From positions 62,001 to 126,000 of the forward strand of contig JBEKBH010000005.1 of the NCBI GenBank assembly GCA_050015495.1: a stretch of DNA of 64,000 nucleotides, given 5' to 3'. This DNA is from Palsa-1439 sp050015495 (GTDB lineage Bacteria; Verrucomicrobiota; Verrucomicrobiia; Palsa-1439). Shown here one piece after another: positions 17,484 to 26,274 of the stretch. How positions within the stretch are numbered: position 1 is the first letter of the stretch; the number at the start of each line of letters is the position of its first letter. Under the pieces are notes generated by a model that searched no databases, was not told where the DNA came from, and saw only the letters and a list, made by a program, of their open reading frames with translations. Position numbers and translations under genes: made by a program.

Positions 17484-19550
17484 TCACCTGGCTGCCAGCA
17501 ACTTGCGGAGCGTGTCGCGCGTATGAGCGCGTGGTTCCCAGTGAAGTTGGTTGCGCGCCTTGGAACAATCGAACACCAGCGGCGCAACGGCGGACCGCAG
17601 GCGGTACGGGGAGATTGGCGCGGGTCGCCCGAGCGTCGTCGTGAGCCAATCGACGCTACCGGCGAGGAAGCACGCGAACCCAAGGGAAATCCGGGTGATG
17701 CGAAGCCGGGGTTCACGCGCACGGGAATACAGTCGCACGAGTTCCTCGCGGCTCATCAACTCGTTGTCGACAATTTGAAACACCTCGCCGCGCGAGAACT
17801 GGCTTTGCGTCGAGAGCACGATGGCTTCGACGACGTCGTCCACGTGCACGAGGGGGAGCTGGTTGGAGTCGTCCCCGATGACGACCAGTCGTTGGCCGAG
17901 GCGGACACCGACGGCGGCGGTAATGAGCGAACTGGTCTCGCTCCAAATCTGCCCAGGACGAAGAATGACGACTGGCAAACCGCGTTCCTGCGCCGCGGCG
18001 CGGACGATGCGTTCGGCCTCGAGTTTTGCCTGCGTGTAAGAACCGCGCTGTTGGGGAGCCGGTTCCAAGGTTGCGGACTCGGTGACCGGTTGGTTGGACG
18101 GGTGACCGGCCCAGTCGATCACCGACAGGGAACTAATGTAAATCATTTTTGGTACATCATGCTTCAGGCAGGCTTCGACCACGTTGCGGGTGCCCGCGAT
18201 GGTGCCGGCCTCGTGTGCCGCCCAACCGCCACCCATGGCCGCGCCGATGTGAAAGACTGCGGTCGCCCCGGCAATGGCGCGATCCACCGCGTCGGGATCA
18301 CCAAGCTCGCCGAGGACAACCTCGATTTGCGGATGATCCGCGATTTCCGGCGGTGGCAGACGCCGCACGAACAGACGGACATACTCGTCCTCGCGGATGA
18401 GGCGTTGCACGAACGCGCGGCCCAACAGGCCGTTCGCACCCGTAACGACGACCGCTGGCCGGTTGCCCGGCTGATAGTGACCGTAGAATTTGGCCTTGGC
18501 GTGGTCGGCTTCGCGCGCGACCTGTTCAGTCCAGCGCACCACTTCGCGCCCTTGTTCGGGGCCTGCGGGCATCACGTTGTTGGCGGCGAGAGCCTCGTAG
18601 AATGCACCGACGAAATTGTGAAGCCCTTGGTAAGGTTGAAGCTGACCGATGGCGAATAACGTGGCGTTCCAGATCAATTGCGCCGCGGATGAGACGGATT
18701 CTGCCAGCGCGTTGGCGACACGCTCCACAGCTTTCGGCAAAGGCGTGTGGCGTCGGCGCGTCAGGTACATCGCGAACAAATCCGCGCGCAAAGTCCCGCG
18801 GGTGCCCTGAATGATCAATTGGTGCTGAAGCGGCCTGACGTTCCACGAGAGTTGAATGTTGCCAGTGCCCTTGGCGCACCGCGCCAACGCGCGCCATTCG
18901 TCGAAATGGATATTCGGGTCGCTGTCTTTCAAGCCTGACGTGCGAAAGTCAGCCTGCACATCCTGAATGTTCCCCAGAAACTCCCGCAGCAAATACAGGG
19001 CGTGCACGCCGAGATCCCGAAACTGGTATCCACCCTCGCGATAGTGCGGGGGAAGGGGACCACCACGGTACGGCGGGTAATTTGAACTGCGCAGGTAATC
19101 GACGGTGAGCACGTCGCCGATGGCCCCCGTCTTGACCAGTTTCAACGCGCGCTTGATTAACGGATCACCGAGCAACGAGTGGTTCACGCATACCCGTAAG
19201 TTGCGCGCCTGGCTTTCGGCGATCAGCCGGTCGCAGTCCTCGACGCTTGTGGCCAGCGGCTTCTCGACCAGAACGTGGCAACCGAGCGAGAGCGCTTCGA
19301 GCGCGACATCGGCATGGCTGTTGGGCGGAGTGAGGACATGGACAACATCGAGACCTTCCGCGGCCATCACCTTCAACGACGGGTGCGACGCGATGCCGAA
19401 GCGTTGGGCCGTGGCCCGGGCGTGCGCGCCATCAAGGTCGGTGATGCCCACGATGCGCACGTGCGGCAGCCGTTTCAGGGCCTTGATGTGAAACTCGCTG
19501 ACGTAACCCGCGCCAACGATACCGACACGATAACTCTTGCCGTTAATCAT
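17484..19550 (-). CDS. Gfo/Idh/MocA oxidoreductase fused to an SDR epimerase
   Basis: 688 residues from ATG 19550, which overlaps the preceding stop by 4 nt. About residues 1-345 are a Gfo/Idh/MocA oxidoreductase: YRVGIVGAGYVSEFHI Rossmann motif and HVLVEKPLATS with the catalytic-type EKP. About 370-688 are an extended SDR: VVVTGANGLLGRAF and the YTQAK (Tyr-x-x-x-Lys) catalytic pair. The two halves are normally separate proteins acting on nucleotide sugars, for example a 3-oxidation and an epimerisation or dehydration step. The fusion implies that they process the same NDP-sugar in sequence. The exact substrate is unknown; the locus also has a DegT aminotransferase that could act on a keto-sugar product. 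Confidence 0.87.
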   Translation of the reverse strand: MINGKSYRVGIVGAGYVSEFHIKALKRLPHVRIVGITDLDGAHARATAQRFGIASHPSLKVMAAEGLDVVHVLTPPNSHADVALEALSLGCHVLVEKPLATSVEDCDRLIAESQARNLRVCVNHSLLGDPLIKRALKLVKTGAIGDVLTVDYLRSSNYPPYRGGPLPPHYREGGYQFRDLGVHALYLLREFLGNIQDVQADFRTSGLKDSDPNIHFDEWRALARCAKGTGNIQLSWNVRPLQHQLIIQGTRGTLRADLFAMYLTRRRHTPLPKAVERVANALAESVSSAAQLIWNATLFAIGQLQPYQGLHNFVGAFYEALAANNVMPAGPEQGREVVRWTEQVAREADHAKAKFYGHYQPGNRPAVVVTGANGLLGRAFVQRLIREDEYVRLFVRRLPPPEIADHPQIEVVLGELGDPDAVDRAIAGATAVFHIGAAMGGGWAAHEAGTIAGTRNVVEACLKHDVPKMIYISSLSVIDWAGHPSNQPVTESATLEPAPQQRGSYTQAKLEAERIVRAAAQERGLPVVILRPGQIWSETSSLITAAVGVRLGQRLVVIGDDSNQLPLVHVDDVVEAIVLSTQSQFSRGEVFQIVDNELMSREELVRLYSRAREPRLRITRISLGFACFLAGSVDWLTTTLGRPAPISPYRLRSAVAPLVFDCSKARNQLHWEPRAHTRDTLRKLLAAR

Positions 19551-20749
19551 TTCCGTTTGCGGACCGCCTCCTGAAACGCTTCCTCCAGTCGTTCGTAGAT
19601 CGCGCGCCAATCGTAGCGATCGAGGACAAGCTGACGGCCTCGTTCGCCGAGCCTCTGGCGCAATGCCGCATCTTGTAGCAGGGAAACCGTGGCGTTGGCA
19701 AATGTTTCAGGTTCATCCGCGAGCAGGGCGGTCTCGCCATGCGTCAGGGCAATGCCTTCGGCGGCCACGGCCGTACAGACGACCGGTTTTTTCATGCACA
19801 TCGCCTGAAACACGCGATGCTTCGTGCCGGCCCCGGCGCGCAATGGCATCACAACGACCGCGGCGCGGGCCACATACTCGCGCATATCGGGAACGAAGCC
19901 AGTGACGATCACGCCGTCGCCCGCGAGAGCTTTCACGGTCTCGGGTGGATTCTGCCCCACAATATAAAACTTCACGCCGGGCACACGGTGGCGGATGAGG
20001 GGAAGAATCTTGTCGTGAAAGTAGACAGCGGCATCGGCCTGGGGCGGCCAACTCAGGTTGCCGAAGTAGAGAATGGAAGACGGTTCGACAGCGCCATGGG
20101 TAGCGCCTGGCGTCCAGTACTCGACGTCCGCGCCGTTGGGTACCGTCGCAACATCGGCTTCGGGACAAATACGCCGGTATTCAGCGCGATCTTCGTCGGA
20201 AAGCACGACGCATTTTTCGCTGGCGCGCGCCACGCTCTGTTGGAGGCGAACCAGCTTGCCGTACTGGGACTGGATGAAAACCTTCTTGAACGGATTGGTG
20301 GTGGTTCGCCCCATCCGTTGCCAGAGGATGTGTTCGAGATTATGTGCGTCGTGCACGAATGCGGCGTTCCGTTTGTGGCGGACATACTGGCTCATGTGCA
20401 GGAAATGCGAGTGGACGACGTCGATTCGCTCTTCCTCGACAAACTTCTCCAGTGCGCGGGCCATTTCGGCGCGCCAGTACTCGTGGATGATGAACGGATC
20501 GGCCGTCACGAGGCTCTGGGCCGCGTTCGCCAGCGTCCGCCACTTCGGACGCACGAGGTCGATGCCGACAATCTTCTTGCAGTACGGACGCAACGCATCG
20601 AATTGCTCGCGATCGGTCGGTTGGAACAGGAAACAGAGCAGCGACACGTCGTGGCGCTTGGCGGCTTCGCGAAGCAGGTTGAAATCGCGAATGACCGCGC
20701 CGTCCGTGAGCGGCCACGGAAACTTCGAGATAAGCGTGAGGATTCTCAC
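19547..20749 (-). CDS. GT4 glycosyltransferase, Stp1-like
   Basis: 400 residues of GT-B fold. The N-terminus MRILTLISKFPWPLTDGAVIRDFNLL and the body (VHSHFLHMSQY, PNGADVEYWTPG, ILYFGNLSWPPQADAAVYF, MPLRAGAGTKHRVFQAM) strongly resemble the TIGR03087-type sugar transferases associated with PEP-CTERM/exosortase polysaccharide loci. No exosortase is seen in this window. It transfers a nucleotide-activated sugar to the growing lipid-linked unit on the cytoplasmic face. Both ends overlap their neighbours by 4 nt, so it is tightly coupled. Confidence 0.87.
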   Translation of the reverse strand: MRILTLISKFPWPLTDGAVIRDFNLLREAAKRHDVSLLCFLFQPTDREQFDALRPYCKKIVGIDLVRPKWRTLANAAQSLVTADPFIIHEYWRAEMARALEKFVEEERIDVVHSHFLHMSQYVRHKRNAAFVHDAHNLEHILWQRMGRTTTNPFKKVFIQSQYGKLVRLQQSVARASEKCVVLSDEDRAEYRRICPEADVATVPNGADVEYWTPGATHGAVEPSSILYFGNLSWPPQADAAVYFHDKILPLIRHRVPGVKFYIVGQNPPETVKALAGDGVIVTGFVPDMREYVARAAVVVMPLRAGAGTKHRVFQAMCMKKPVVCTAVAAEGIALTHGETALLADEPETFANATVSLLQDAALRQRLGERGRQLVLDRYDWRAIYERLEEAFQEAVRKRK

Positions 20750-22062
20750 CAGTACAGGCCGTGATACCGGGCTGTCGGGATGTTGGCGTTCTTGAGTGCC
20801 GCCACGAGGTCGACCACGTGATGATGAGAAGAAATGACCCCAGCCAATCCCTGGTACTCGGGTGCATTCTTACAAATCACCAGCGCGTTGCTGCGCGCAA
20901 CAACATCCTCTAGCGACGTAGCCAACAACGAATTGATGTGGGGCAGTTTGTCTTCGAGGAACCGTTTGTTCGCGCCGGTCAGCCGGGTCAGCTCCACTTC
21001 GGAATCGTGGATGACCAGTTTGAAACCTTTGCCGAGCAATGTCTCCGCCATGATGACGATGGGACTTTCGCGCAGGTCGTCGGTGCCAACCTTGAAGCTC
21101 AACCCGAGAATCCCAACCTCGCGATGGCCAAGCTCGGTGACGAGATCGATGGTGCGTTGGATTTGGTTGAGGTTGCTGCGCGCGATGGCGTCGAGCATGG
21201 GGAGTTCGACATCCTTTTCCCGGGCGCGTCCCACGAGGGCCCGCAGGTCCTTCGGAAGACAGGACCCGCCATAGGCCAGGCCGGGTTTGAGATAGGTTTT
21301 GGAAATGTTGAGTTTCGTGTCGCGGCACACGATGTCCATCACTTCGTGACTGTCAATGCCATGGGCCTTGCAGAATTGGCCGATCTCGTTGGCGAACGTA
21401 ATTTTCGTCGCATGGAATGCGTTGCAGGCGAATTTGATCGCCTCGGCGGCGCGAACCGTAATGCGCACCTGGGGCGCATCCACGCACCGGTAGAGTTCGG
21501 CGAGTGAATCGCCCGCGCCCGCGTGGCGTTCGCCGATCACGACGAACGGCGGCTCGTAGAAATCGCGGATGGCCGAGCCTTCCCTCATGAATTCCGGGTT
21601 GGCGACGACGTGGAAGTCCCGGCCCTCTTGTTTTCCAGAGGCGGATTCGATCTGCCGCACGACCACGCCCTCGATACTGCCCGGCAGCATCGTACTGCGG
21701 ACAACGATCGTGTGTGTCGCGTCCTTGTCGCGCAGCGCTTCCCCGATTTCGCGGGAGACATGCTCGACGTGAGTCAAGTCGGCCTGTCCTCCTTTCCGGC
21801 TCGGGGTGCCCACGCAAATGAAGGATACCGTTGAATTTTGAATCGCTTCCGCCGGGTTGGCCGTGGACGTGAAGCATCCAGAATGGTGAACCTTCGCAAG
21901 CAACTCTGCAAGGCCGGGCTCAAACAATGGGGTTTGACCAGCGCCAAACAGCGCGAGTTTGTCGGGATTCGTTTCGATGCCGATGACGTCGTGTTCACGG
22001 TCGGCAAGGCAGACTGCGGTCACCGAGCCGACGTATCCGAGTCCGAAAACGCTAATCTTCAT
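20746..22062 (-). CDS. algD: GDP-mannose 6-dehydrogenase-like (UDP-Glc/GDP-Man dehydrogenase family)
   Basis: 438 residues. It carries the NAD-binding KISVFGLGYVGSVTAVCLA, the central VVANPEFMREGSAI, the catalytic Cys in GGSCLPKDLRALVG, and the C-terminal LGLSFKVGTDDLRESP. The GGSCLPKDLRAL form, the VGTPS loop and the overall length favour AlgD-type GDP-mannose oxidation to GDP-mannuronate over UDP-glucose oxidation, where FGGSCFPKD is usual. The product is a uronic acid donor for the polymer; asnB may amidate it. It lies 10 nt after the methyltransferase and overlaps the next gene by 4 nt. The substrate assignment is by motif only. Confidence 0.82.
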   Translation of the reverse strand: MKISVFGLGYVGSVTAVCLADREHDVIGIETNPDKLALFGAGQTPLFEPGLAELLAKVHHSGCFTSTANPAEAIQNSTVSFICVGTPSRKGGQADLTHVEHVSREIGEALRDKDATHTIVVRSTMLPGSIEGVVVRQIESASGKQEGRDFHVVANPEFMREGSAIRDFYEPPFVVIGERHAGAGDSLAELYRCVDAPQVRITVRAAEAIKFACNAFHATKITFANEIGQFCKAHGIDSHEVMDIVCRDTKLNISKTYLKPGLAYGGSCLPKDLRALVGRAREKDVELPMLDAIARSNLNQIQRTIDLVTELGHREVGILGLSFKVGTDDLRESPIVIMAETLLGKGFKLVIHDSEVELTRLTGANKRFLEDKLPHINSLLATSLEDVVARSNALVICKNAPEYQGLAGVISSHHHVVDLVAALKNANIPTARYHGLYW

Positions 22063-22072
22063 GTTGGTTGTC

Positions 22073-22711
22073 CTATTTCGGATGGTGGAAGCCAGGGAAT
22101 GCTCTGGAAATCGGCGCCAGCATCCGACTGGCCCAGTCGGGAATCAGGCAGGCAGTCGCACACTTCAAGACTTTCCGTTTGAGGTTAACCTTCGTGGGGC
22201 CGCGAAGCGCAATGTAACTTCCGCTCACACGCCAGATCTGTCGAAAACCCAGAGCGCGGAGCTTGGTCACGTCGTACTGGGCGTGATGCTCCTGCAACAC
22301 ATTGCCATCATACGCGTCTTGTTCGGGGTGCCACGTCGGTACGGAGATCAGGATGTGGCGAGAATGCTTTTCCAATTCGTGCAGGAGCGTGCGACCGTCT
22401 TCGAGGGTGAGGTGCTCGAACATGTCGATCATCATCGCCACGTCATAGACCTGCTCCAGCCCGGGTACAACACTCATCGCGTTGCCGACCTCGACATGGT
22501 CGTAGACTGTCTTGTGGACATCGGTGACATAGGGGGCGAACCCTTCGATCGCATCGATCCGCGCCGTTCGTCGGTTCTCGCGGATGAGGAGCCCGTATTT
22601 GCCGCTGCCGCAGCCGATGTCCAATACGCTGTCGGGTCGCAACTGCAGAATCACATCCAGCACGAACGAAATCTGCATCGGATTGCTCGTGGCGATGCCT
22701 TGAAATTTCAT
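22073..22711 (-). CDS. SAM-dependent methyltransferase
   Basis: 212 residues with the class I SAM-binding motif SVLDIGCGSGKYGLLIRENR near residues 29-48 and the motif IV-like VAMMIDMFEHLTLEDG near 95-110. It resembles Methyltransf_11/23 enzymes that O-methylate sugars or lipids. In this setting a sugar of the repeating unit is the likely acceptor, but this is inferred. It is 12 nt from the upstream and 10 nt from the downstream gene. Confidence 0.82.
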   Translation of the reverse strand: MKFQGIATSNPMQISFVLDVILQLRPDSVLDIGCGSGKYGLLIRENRRTARIDAIEGFAPYVTDVHKTVYDHVEVGNAMSVVPGLEQVYDVAMMIDMFEHLTLEDGRTLLHELEKHSRHILISVPTWHPEQDAYDGNVLQEHHAQYDVTKLRALGFRQIWRVSGSYIALRGPTKVNLKRKVLKCATACLIPDWASRMLAPISRAFPGFHHPK

Positions 22712-22723
22712 GCAAGTACCTCC

Positions 22724-24019
22724 CTAGTTTGCCTGGCCGAGTTCAATGCCAAACCTGGTCTTGATCAGTTCTCGTTCCGGCAAGAGGCGAATCCTGTCTT
22801 CCGCGAGGGCGAGCTGTTGATCGGGGCACCACGTCACAGCGGCCACATCCTGGGTCCAGTCGCGACCTTCGGCCAGTGCGTGCCGGCGTAGAATCTCGTT
22901 CAAAGTGTCGGCGCTTCGGAAGCAGGAAATGTTGGATTCAGCCCATTTACGTGGAGAATACTGGCCCGCATTGGCGGCGGCCAGGAACTCCATGAGTTGT
23001 CCCGCGAGGTTTGTGTACTCGAGGAGCTTTCCCGTGGTTTCATTGATGAAGGCGCGTGAGCCAATGGCTGCATCTGCGTAGATGGCGGCGGGGGTATCCG
23101 CGAAGAGCGATTCGGCAATGGCCACACAGGAACCTTCGCGCCGCGACAAGATCACGCTGACCTTCGAGCGGCAATAGGCCTTGGCTACTTCCGGGTATGG
23201 GACATCGTGCAGGAGCGTTAACCGTTTGTCCACGCCATACGCCCGGGCCTCCTCGCGGATGGTTTCCGCCGTGCGTCCATCCTGATCCTGGCCAATCAGC
23301 AAGACGCGAACGTCCTCCGGGATGCCGGAGAGCGCGCGGAACAGGGCGTGGTGACGTTTGAATTTTCCCCAGTTCGCGACCATCAGAATGTCGACATCGC
23401 GTTGGGTTGGTGGCAGCGGTTTGTAGAGGGATGGATTGACCCAACTGGAACCGTATAACGGCAGCGGGACGAGCTTGGGAGACAATCGGGGCAGAATCTG
23501 CAATTCCCTCGCGTTGCTGATAAGCGAAAAGACTTTGTCCGGGTAGGCTTCGGCAAACACGCAATTGACCAACGAATGAGGCGGGTGCCAGGAAGGGCCG
23601 ATGATCAACGTGTAACGCGCGGCGAATCCTTTCAAGTCAGGCAATCGCAACAGGCGCGCATATTGGCCCTCGTAGTTGACAAGCACAACGCCCTTTTCAC
23701 GGGCTGACACCCAGGGCTTAAGGATGGCGGCTTTGGGGATGCATGGACTGTCGAAGTTGGGTATCAGTTCTCCCCAATCGACCTGCCGAACGTCCAAGCG
23801 CCGCACGCACTCCTGTATTTGGCTCTCGATATTTCGCATCAGGCGCTCGTTGGTGGCAAGCCTTGCCGCTTCGCAGAGACGGACGATGTAGCACGCCAGC
23901 GCCTGGTGATCGTTGGGTGCGGGCCGCCGTTTCCCGTGGAGCTTTGCCTCACACAAAGCGAGTCTTACGAGCCGACTCGTCCTAGCCCAGTCTTCCAATT
24001 CGATCCGCCATCGCATCAT
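22724..24019 (-). CDS. GT-B glycosyltransferase (GT4-like)
   Basis: 431 residues. The first 130 residues are helical with no recognised motif. The C-terminal half has the GT4 nucleotide-sugar region: ILMVANWGKFKRHHALFRAL, VRVLLIGQDQDG, YPEVAKAYCRSKVSVILSRREGSCVAIAESLF, the last being the E-x7-E-like donor site in an atypical form. The N-terminal half also lacks a typical GT4 opening strand, so the donor and acceptor cannot be guessed. ATG 24019 overlaps the previous stop by 4 nt; a second ATG follows directly. Confidence 0.72.
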   Translation of the reverse strand: MMRWRIELEDWARTSRLVRLALCEAKLHGKRRPAPNDHQALACYIVRLCEAARLATNERLMRNIESQIQECVRRLDVRQVDWGELIPNFDSPCIPKAAILKPWVSAREKGVVLVNYEGQYARLLRLPDLKGFAARYTLIIGPSWHPPHSLVNCVFAEAYPDKVFSLISNARELQILPRLSPKLVPLPLYGSSWVNPSLYKPLPPTQRDVDILMVANWGKFKRHHALFRALSGIPEDVRVLLIGQDQDGRTAETIREEARAYGVDKRLTLLHDVPYPEVAKAYCRSKVSVILSRREGSCVAIAESLFADTPAAIYADAAIGSRAFINETTGKLLEYTNLAGQLMEFLAAANAGQYSPRKWAESNISCFRSADTLNEILRRHALAEGRDWTQDVAAVTWCPDQQLALAEDRIRLLPERELIKTRFGIELGQAN

Positions 24020-25245
24020 CGTGCGGCAAGCGCTTTGTTCAACGTGTCCAACACCTTACGCGCATTCACGTCCCAATCGAACTGAGAAACCGACGCGCGA
24101 ATTACTTCCCGGTCCCATTTCGTCACGAGGGCGCGGCGCAACGCATCGGCAAGGGCGCCCGGATCGGACGGCGGCACGAGAAACCCATTTACTCCATCAC
24201 GCACGACCTCGGGGACGCCGCCGACGCGCGAGGCAACAACGGGAAGACCGCACGCCATCGCTTCCAAGGCAACGTTAGGCAGGCCTTCGCTCAGGCTCGG
24301 CAGGCACAACACATCGCAAGCGTTCATCCATAACGGAATTTCCTCGTGTGGGCGCGCGCCCAGCAGGAACACGGTTGGACAGTCATCCCGCCAGTTCAGA
24401 TTCGTTGATGTGGCGACGAACATGCAAAATGCCACTCGAAGCGGCGCGACCTCGGAGCCAGTCCCAAGGTACACCACGTCCAGGTCACCGAAGTTGCCGC
24501 TCTTCCCGTAACAAAAAGGTTCATCGCAAGCGCCTGTTACGCATTCTGAGGCCGGGCCTGAAGACTGACCAAGATGCGAATGGCACAGGAGATGTTGAAA
24601 CCCATCAGCCAATACCGTCGGGCCTTTGACCGGCAACAGGTTTCCCACATACAGGATGCGACGGCGCTTAGAATCGAGTCCGAACGCGCGGCACGCTTCC
24701 GTGCGGTTGATGGGGCGGAACCTCTTACGATCGATTCCGTTGTAGTCGATCACCGACCCGATTCCCTCCTTGGCCAGACGCGCCTGCAGTGCCTGGCTCT
24801 TGGCGAAGACGACACGGCTGGCGCGCAAGGCGCGCAGGACCTGCTGTTTGCGCGTCGGATTGTCGAAGAAGACGTTCACGTCGCTTCCCAGCACGGTGGT
24901 GGCAAATGGAAATTTCAGCTTCTTGGCGAGGAGCATCACGCCGTACGCATCGGGGTACGCCCAACTGGCGAGCACCACGTCAAATCGTTCCTGACGAATC
25001 ACCGACTCGACGGCTTTGGCGAACAGCCAGCCATTGAACGGACGCGATAACAGGGGGACAGAGAAAAACCGGGGATGCATCACCCGGACGCCATCACGGG
25101 TTTCGTTTGGCATGGTTCGGTGGGTTGGGGCAACCACCGTTACTTCGCATAGCTTCGACAACGCAGCGACCTGCTGGGCGTTGAAGACACCGCGCACCGG
25201 TTCAGCAGGATTCGGAAACAGGTTGGACAGGAACAACAATCTCAT
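24016..25245 (-). CDS. GT4 glycosyltransferase
   Basis: 409 residues of GT-B fold: MRLLFLSNLFPNPAEPVRGVF start, VLASWAYPDAYG, VDYNGIDRKRF-like acceptor strand, LYVGNLLPVKGP and the donor motif LPSLSEGLPNVALEAMACGLPV. About residues 215-275 form an extra segment containing several Cys and SSGPASECVTGACDEPFCYG, which is not usual in GT4 and may be an insertion. Both ends overlap neighbours by 4 nt. The sugar specificity is unknown. Confidence 0.85.
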   Translation of the reverse strand: MRLLFLSNLFPNPAEPVRGVFNAQQVAALSKLCEVTVVAPTHRTMPNETRDGVRVMHPRFFSVPLLSRPFNGWLFAKAVESVIRQERFDVVLASWAYPDAYGVMLLAKKLKFPFATTVLGSDVNVFFDNPTRKQQVLRALRASRVVFAKSQALQARLAKEGIGSVIDYNGIDRKRFRPINRTEACRAFGLDSKRRRILYVGNLLPVKGPTVLADGFQHLLCHSHLGQSSGPASECVTGACDEPFCYGKSGNFGDLDVVYLGTGSEVAPLRVAFCMFVATSTNLNWRDDCPTVFLLGARPHEEIPLWMNACDVLCLPSLSEGLPNVALEAMACGLPVVASRVGGVPEVVRDGVNGFLVPPSDPGALADALRRALVTKWDREVIRASVSQFDWDVNARKVLDTLNKALAAR

Positions 25246-26267
25246 ACGGCCAGCCGGCGCCAGAGTTCTTCGTAACGGTCGGTCATGGCTTTGACGCTGT
25301 GATGTTTTTCCGCGGCAGCGCGCGCCGCTGTGCCGAGGCGCGTGGCGAGCGCGGTGTCCGCCAGCAATCGCTCGATCGCGGTGCGCAAGGCGGCTTCGTC
25401 ATTGGGCGGCACAACCAAGCCGGTTTGCATGTGCTTGATCAATTCCACGTTGCCGCCAACGGCGGTGACCACGATCGGACGCCCCGCCGCCATCGCTTCG
25501 AGCAAGGCAATGCTCATGCCTTCGGTGTTCGAGGGGAGCACGAAGACGTCGAACCCCGCCAGTAATTCGGCCACATCCGCCCGTTGGCCGAGAAACGAGA
25601 CGCGGGCGTCGGCCTGTTTTTGGAGTTCCTCACGTAACGGACCATCGCCAACGAACACCACGTCGACGTCGGGGATCGCGGCGGTGGCGCGCAGCAATAG
25701 TGGGTAGTTCTTCTCGGGAACGAGCCGTCCGACGGTGCCGACACGGCGGCCCGCACCGCGCGGAGCGGCGGCAAAACGGTCGACACGAATGCCGTTGGGA
25801 ATCACCTGAAGACGTGACGGTTGTAGTTCTTTGGAATCTCGCGCCTGTTGAGCTATATCTTCGGAAACTGAGACCGTCAAGTCAGTAAAGTGATCCGCGT
25901 ACCAATTCAGGCGGCGCGAACGAGCCTCGTGTCCGATATTCTTGCCGTGCTCCGTGTGGAGGACTCGCGCCCTGGTGAATTTAGCGGCGACGGCTCCGTA
26001 GAAATGCGCGGTCGAATTGTGCGTATGAATCACGTCGACCTTTTCCGCGCGGGCAAGTCGGGCGATTTTCCAAATCAGGCGCCAATCCACGCCGGACTTT
26101 TTATGGAGTGCCACGACCTTCCCCCTGTTTGGCGTAATTTCGCTCGCCCATGGCCCCGCTTCTTCCAAACAGCACACGACGAACCGAAATTCGTCCGAGG
26201 CGTGATTTACCAGATCGACGACAACCCGTTCGAGTCCGCCGACCCGCAGACTGAGCACGACTTGCAT
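25242..26267 (-). CDS. GT4 glycosyltransferase, Stp2-like
   Basis: 341 residues from ATG 26267; upstream TTG 26312 and ATG 26297 would overlap the aminotransferase gene. The opening MQVVLSLRVGGLERVVVDLV and the body (HTHNSTAHFYG, VIPNGIRVDRF, RVGTVGRLVPEKNYPLLL, LPSNTEGMSIALLEAMAAGRP) resemble TIGR03088-type transferases of exosortase-linked polysaccharide loci. A cytoplasmic-face enzyme using a nucleotide sugar. It is 7 nt from the aminotransferase stop and overlaps the next gene by 4 nt. Confidence 0.85.
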   Translation of the reverse strand: MQVVLSLRVGGLERVVVDLVNHASDEFRFVVCCLEEAGPWASEITPNRGKVVALHKKSGVDWRLIWKIARLARAEKVDVIHTHNSTAHFYGAVAAKFTRARVLHTEHGKNIGHEARSRRLNWYADHFTDLTVSVSEDIAQQARDSKELQPSRLQVIPNGIRVDRFAAAPRGAGRRVGTVGRLVPEKNYPLLLRATAAIPDVDVVFVGDGPLREELQKQADARVSFLGQRADVAELLAGFDVFVLPSNTEGMSIALLEAMAAGRPIVVTAVGGNVELIKHMQTGLVVPPNDEAALRTAIERLLADTALATRLGTAARAAAEKHHSVKAMTDRYEELWRRLAV

Positions 26268-26274
26268 GATGGCT

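Noticed and set aside
24016..25245. Frameshift or split gene suspected from the unusual middle segment
   Set aside because: The frame is continuous and the donor-binding motifs after the segment are intact, so an insert is the better reading.
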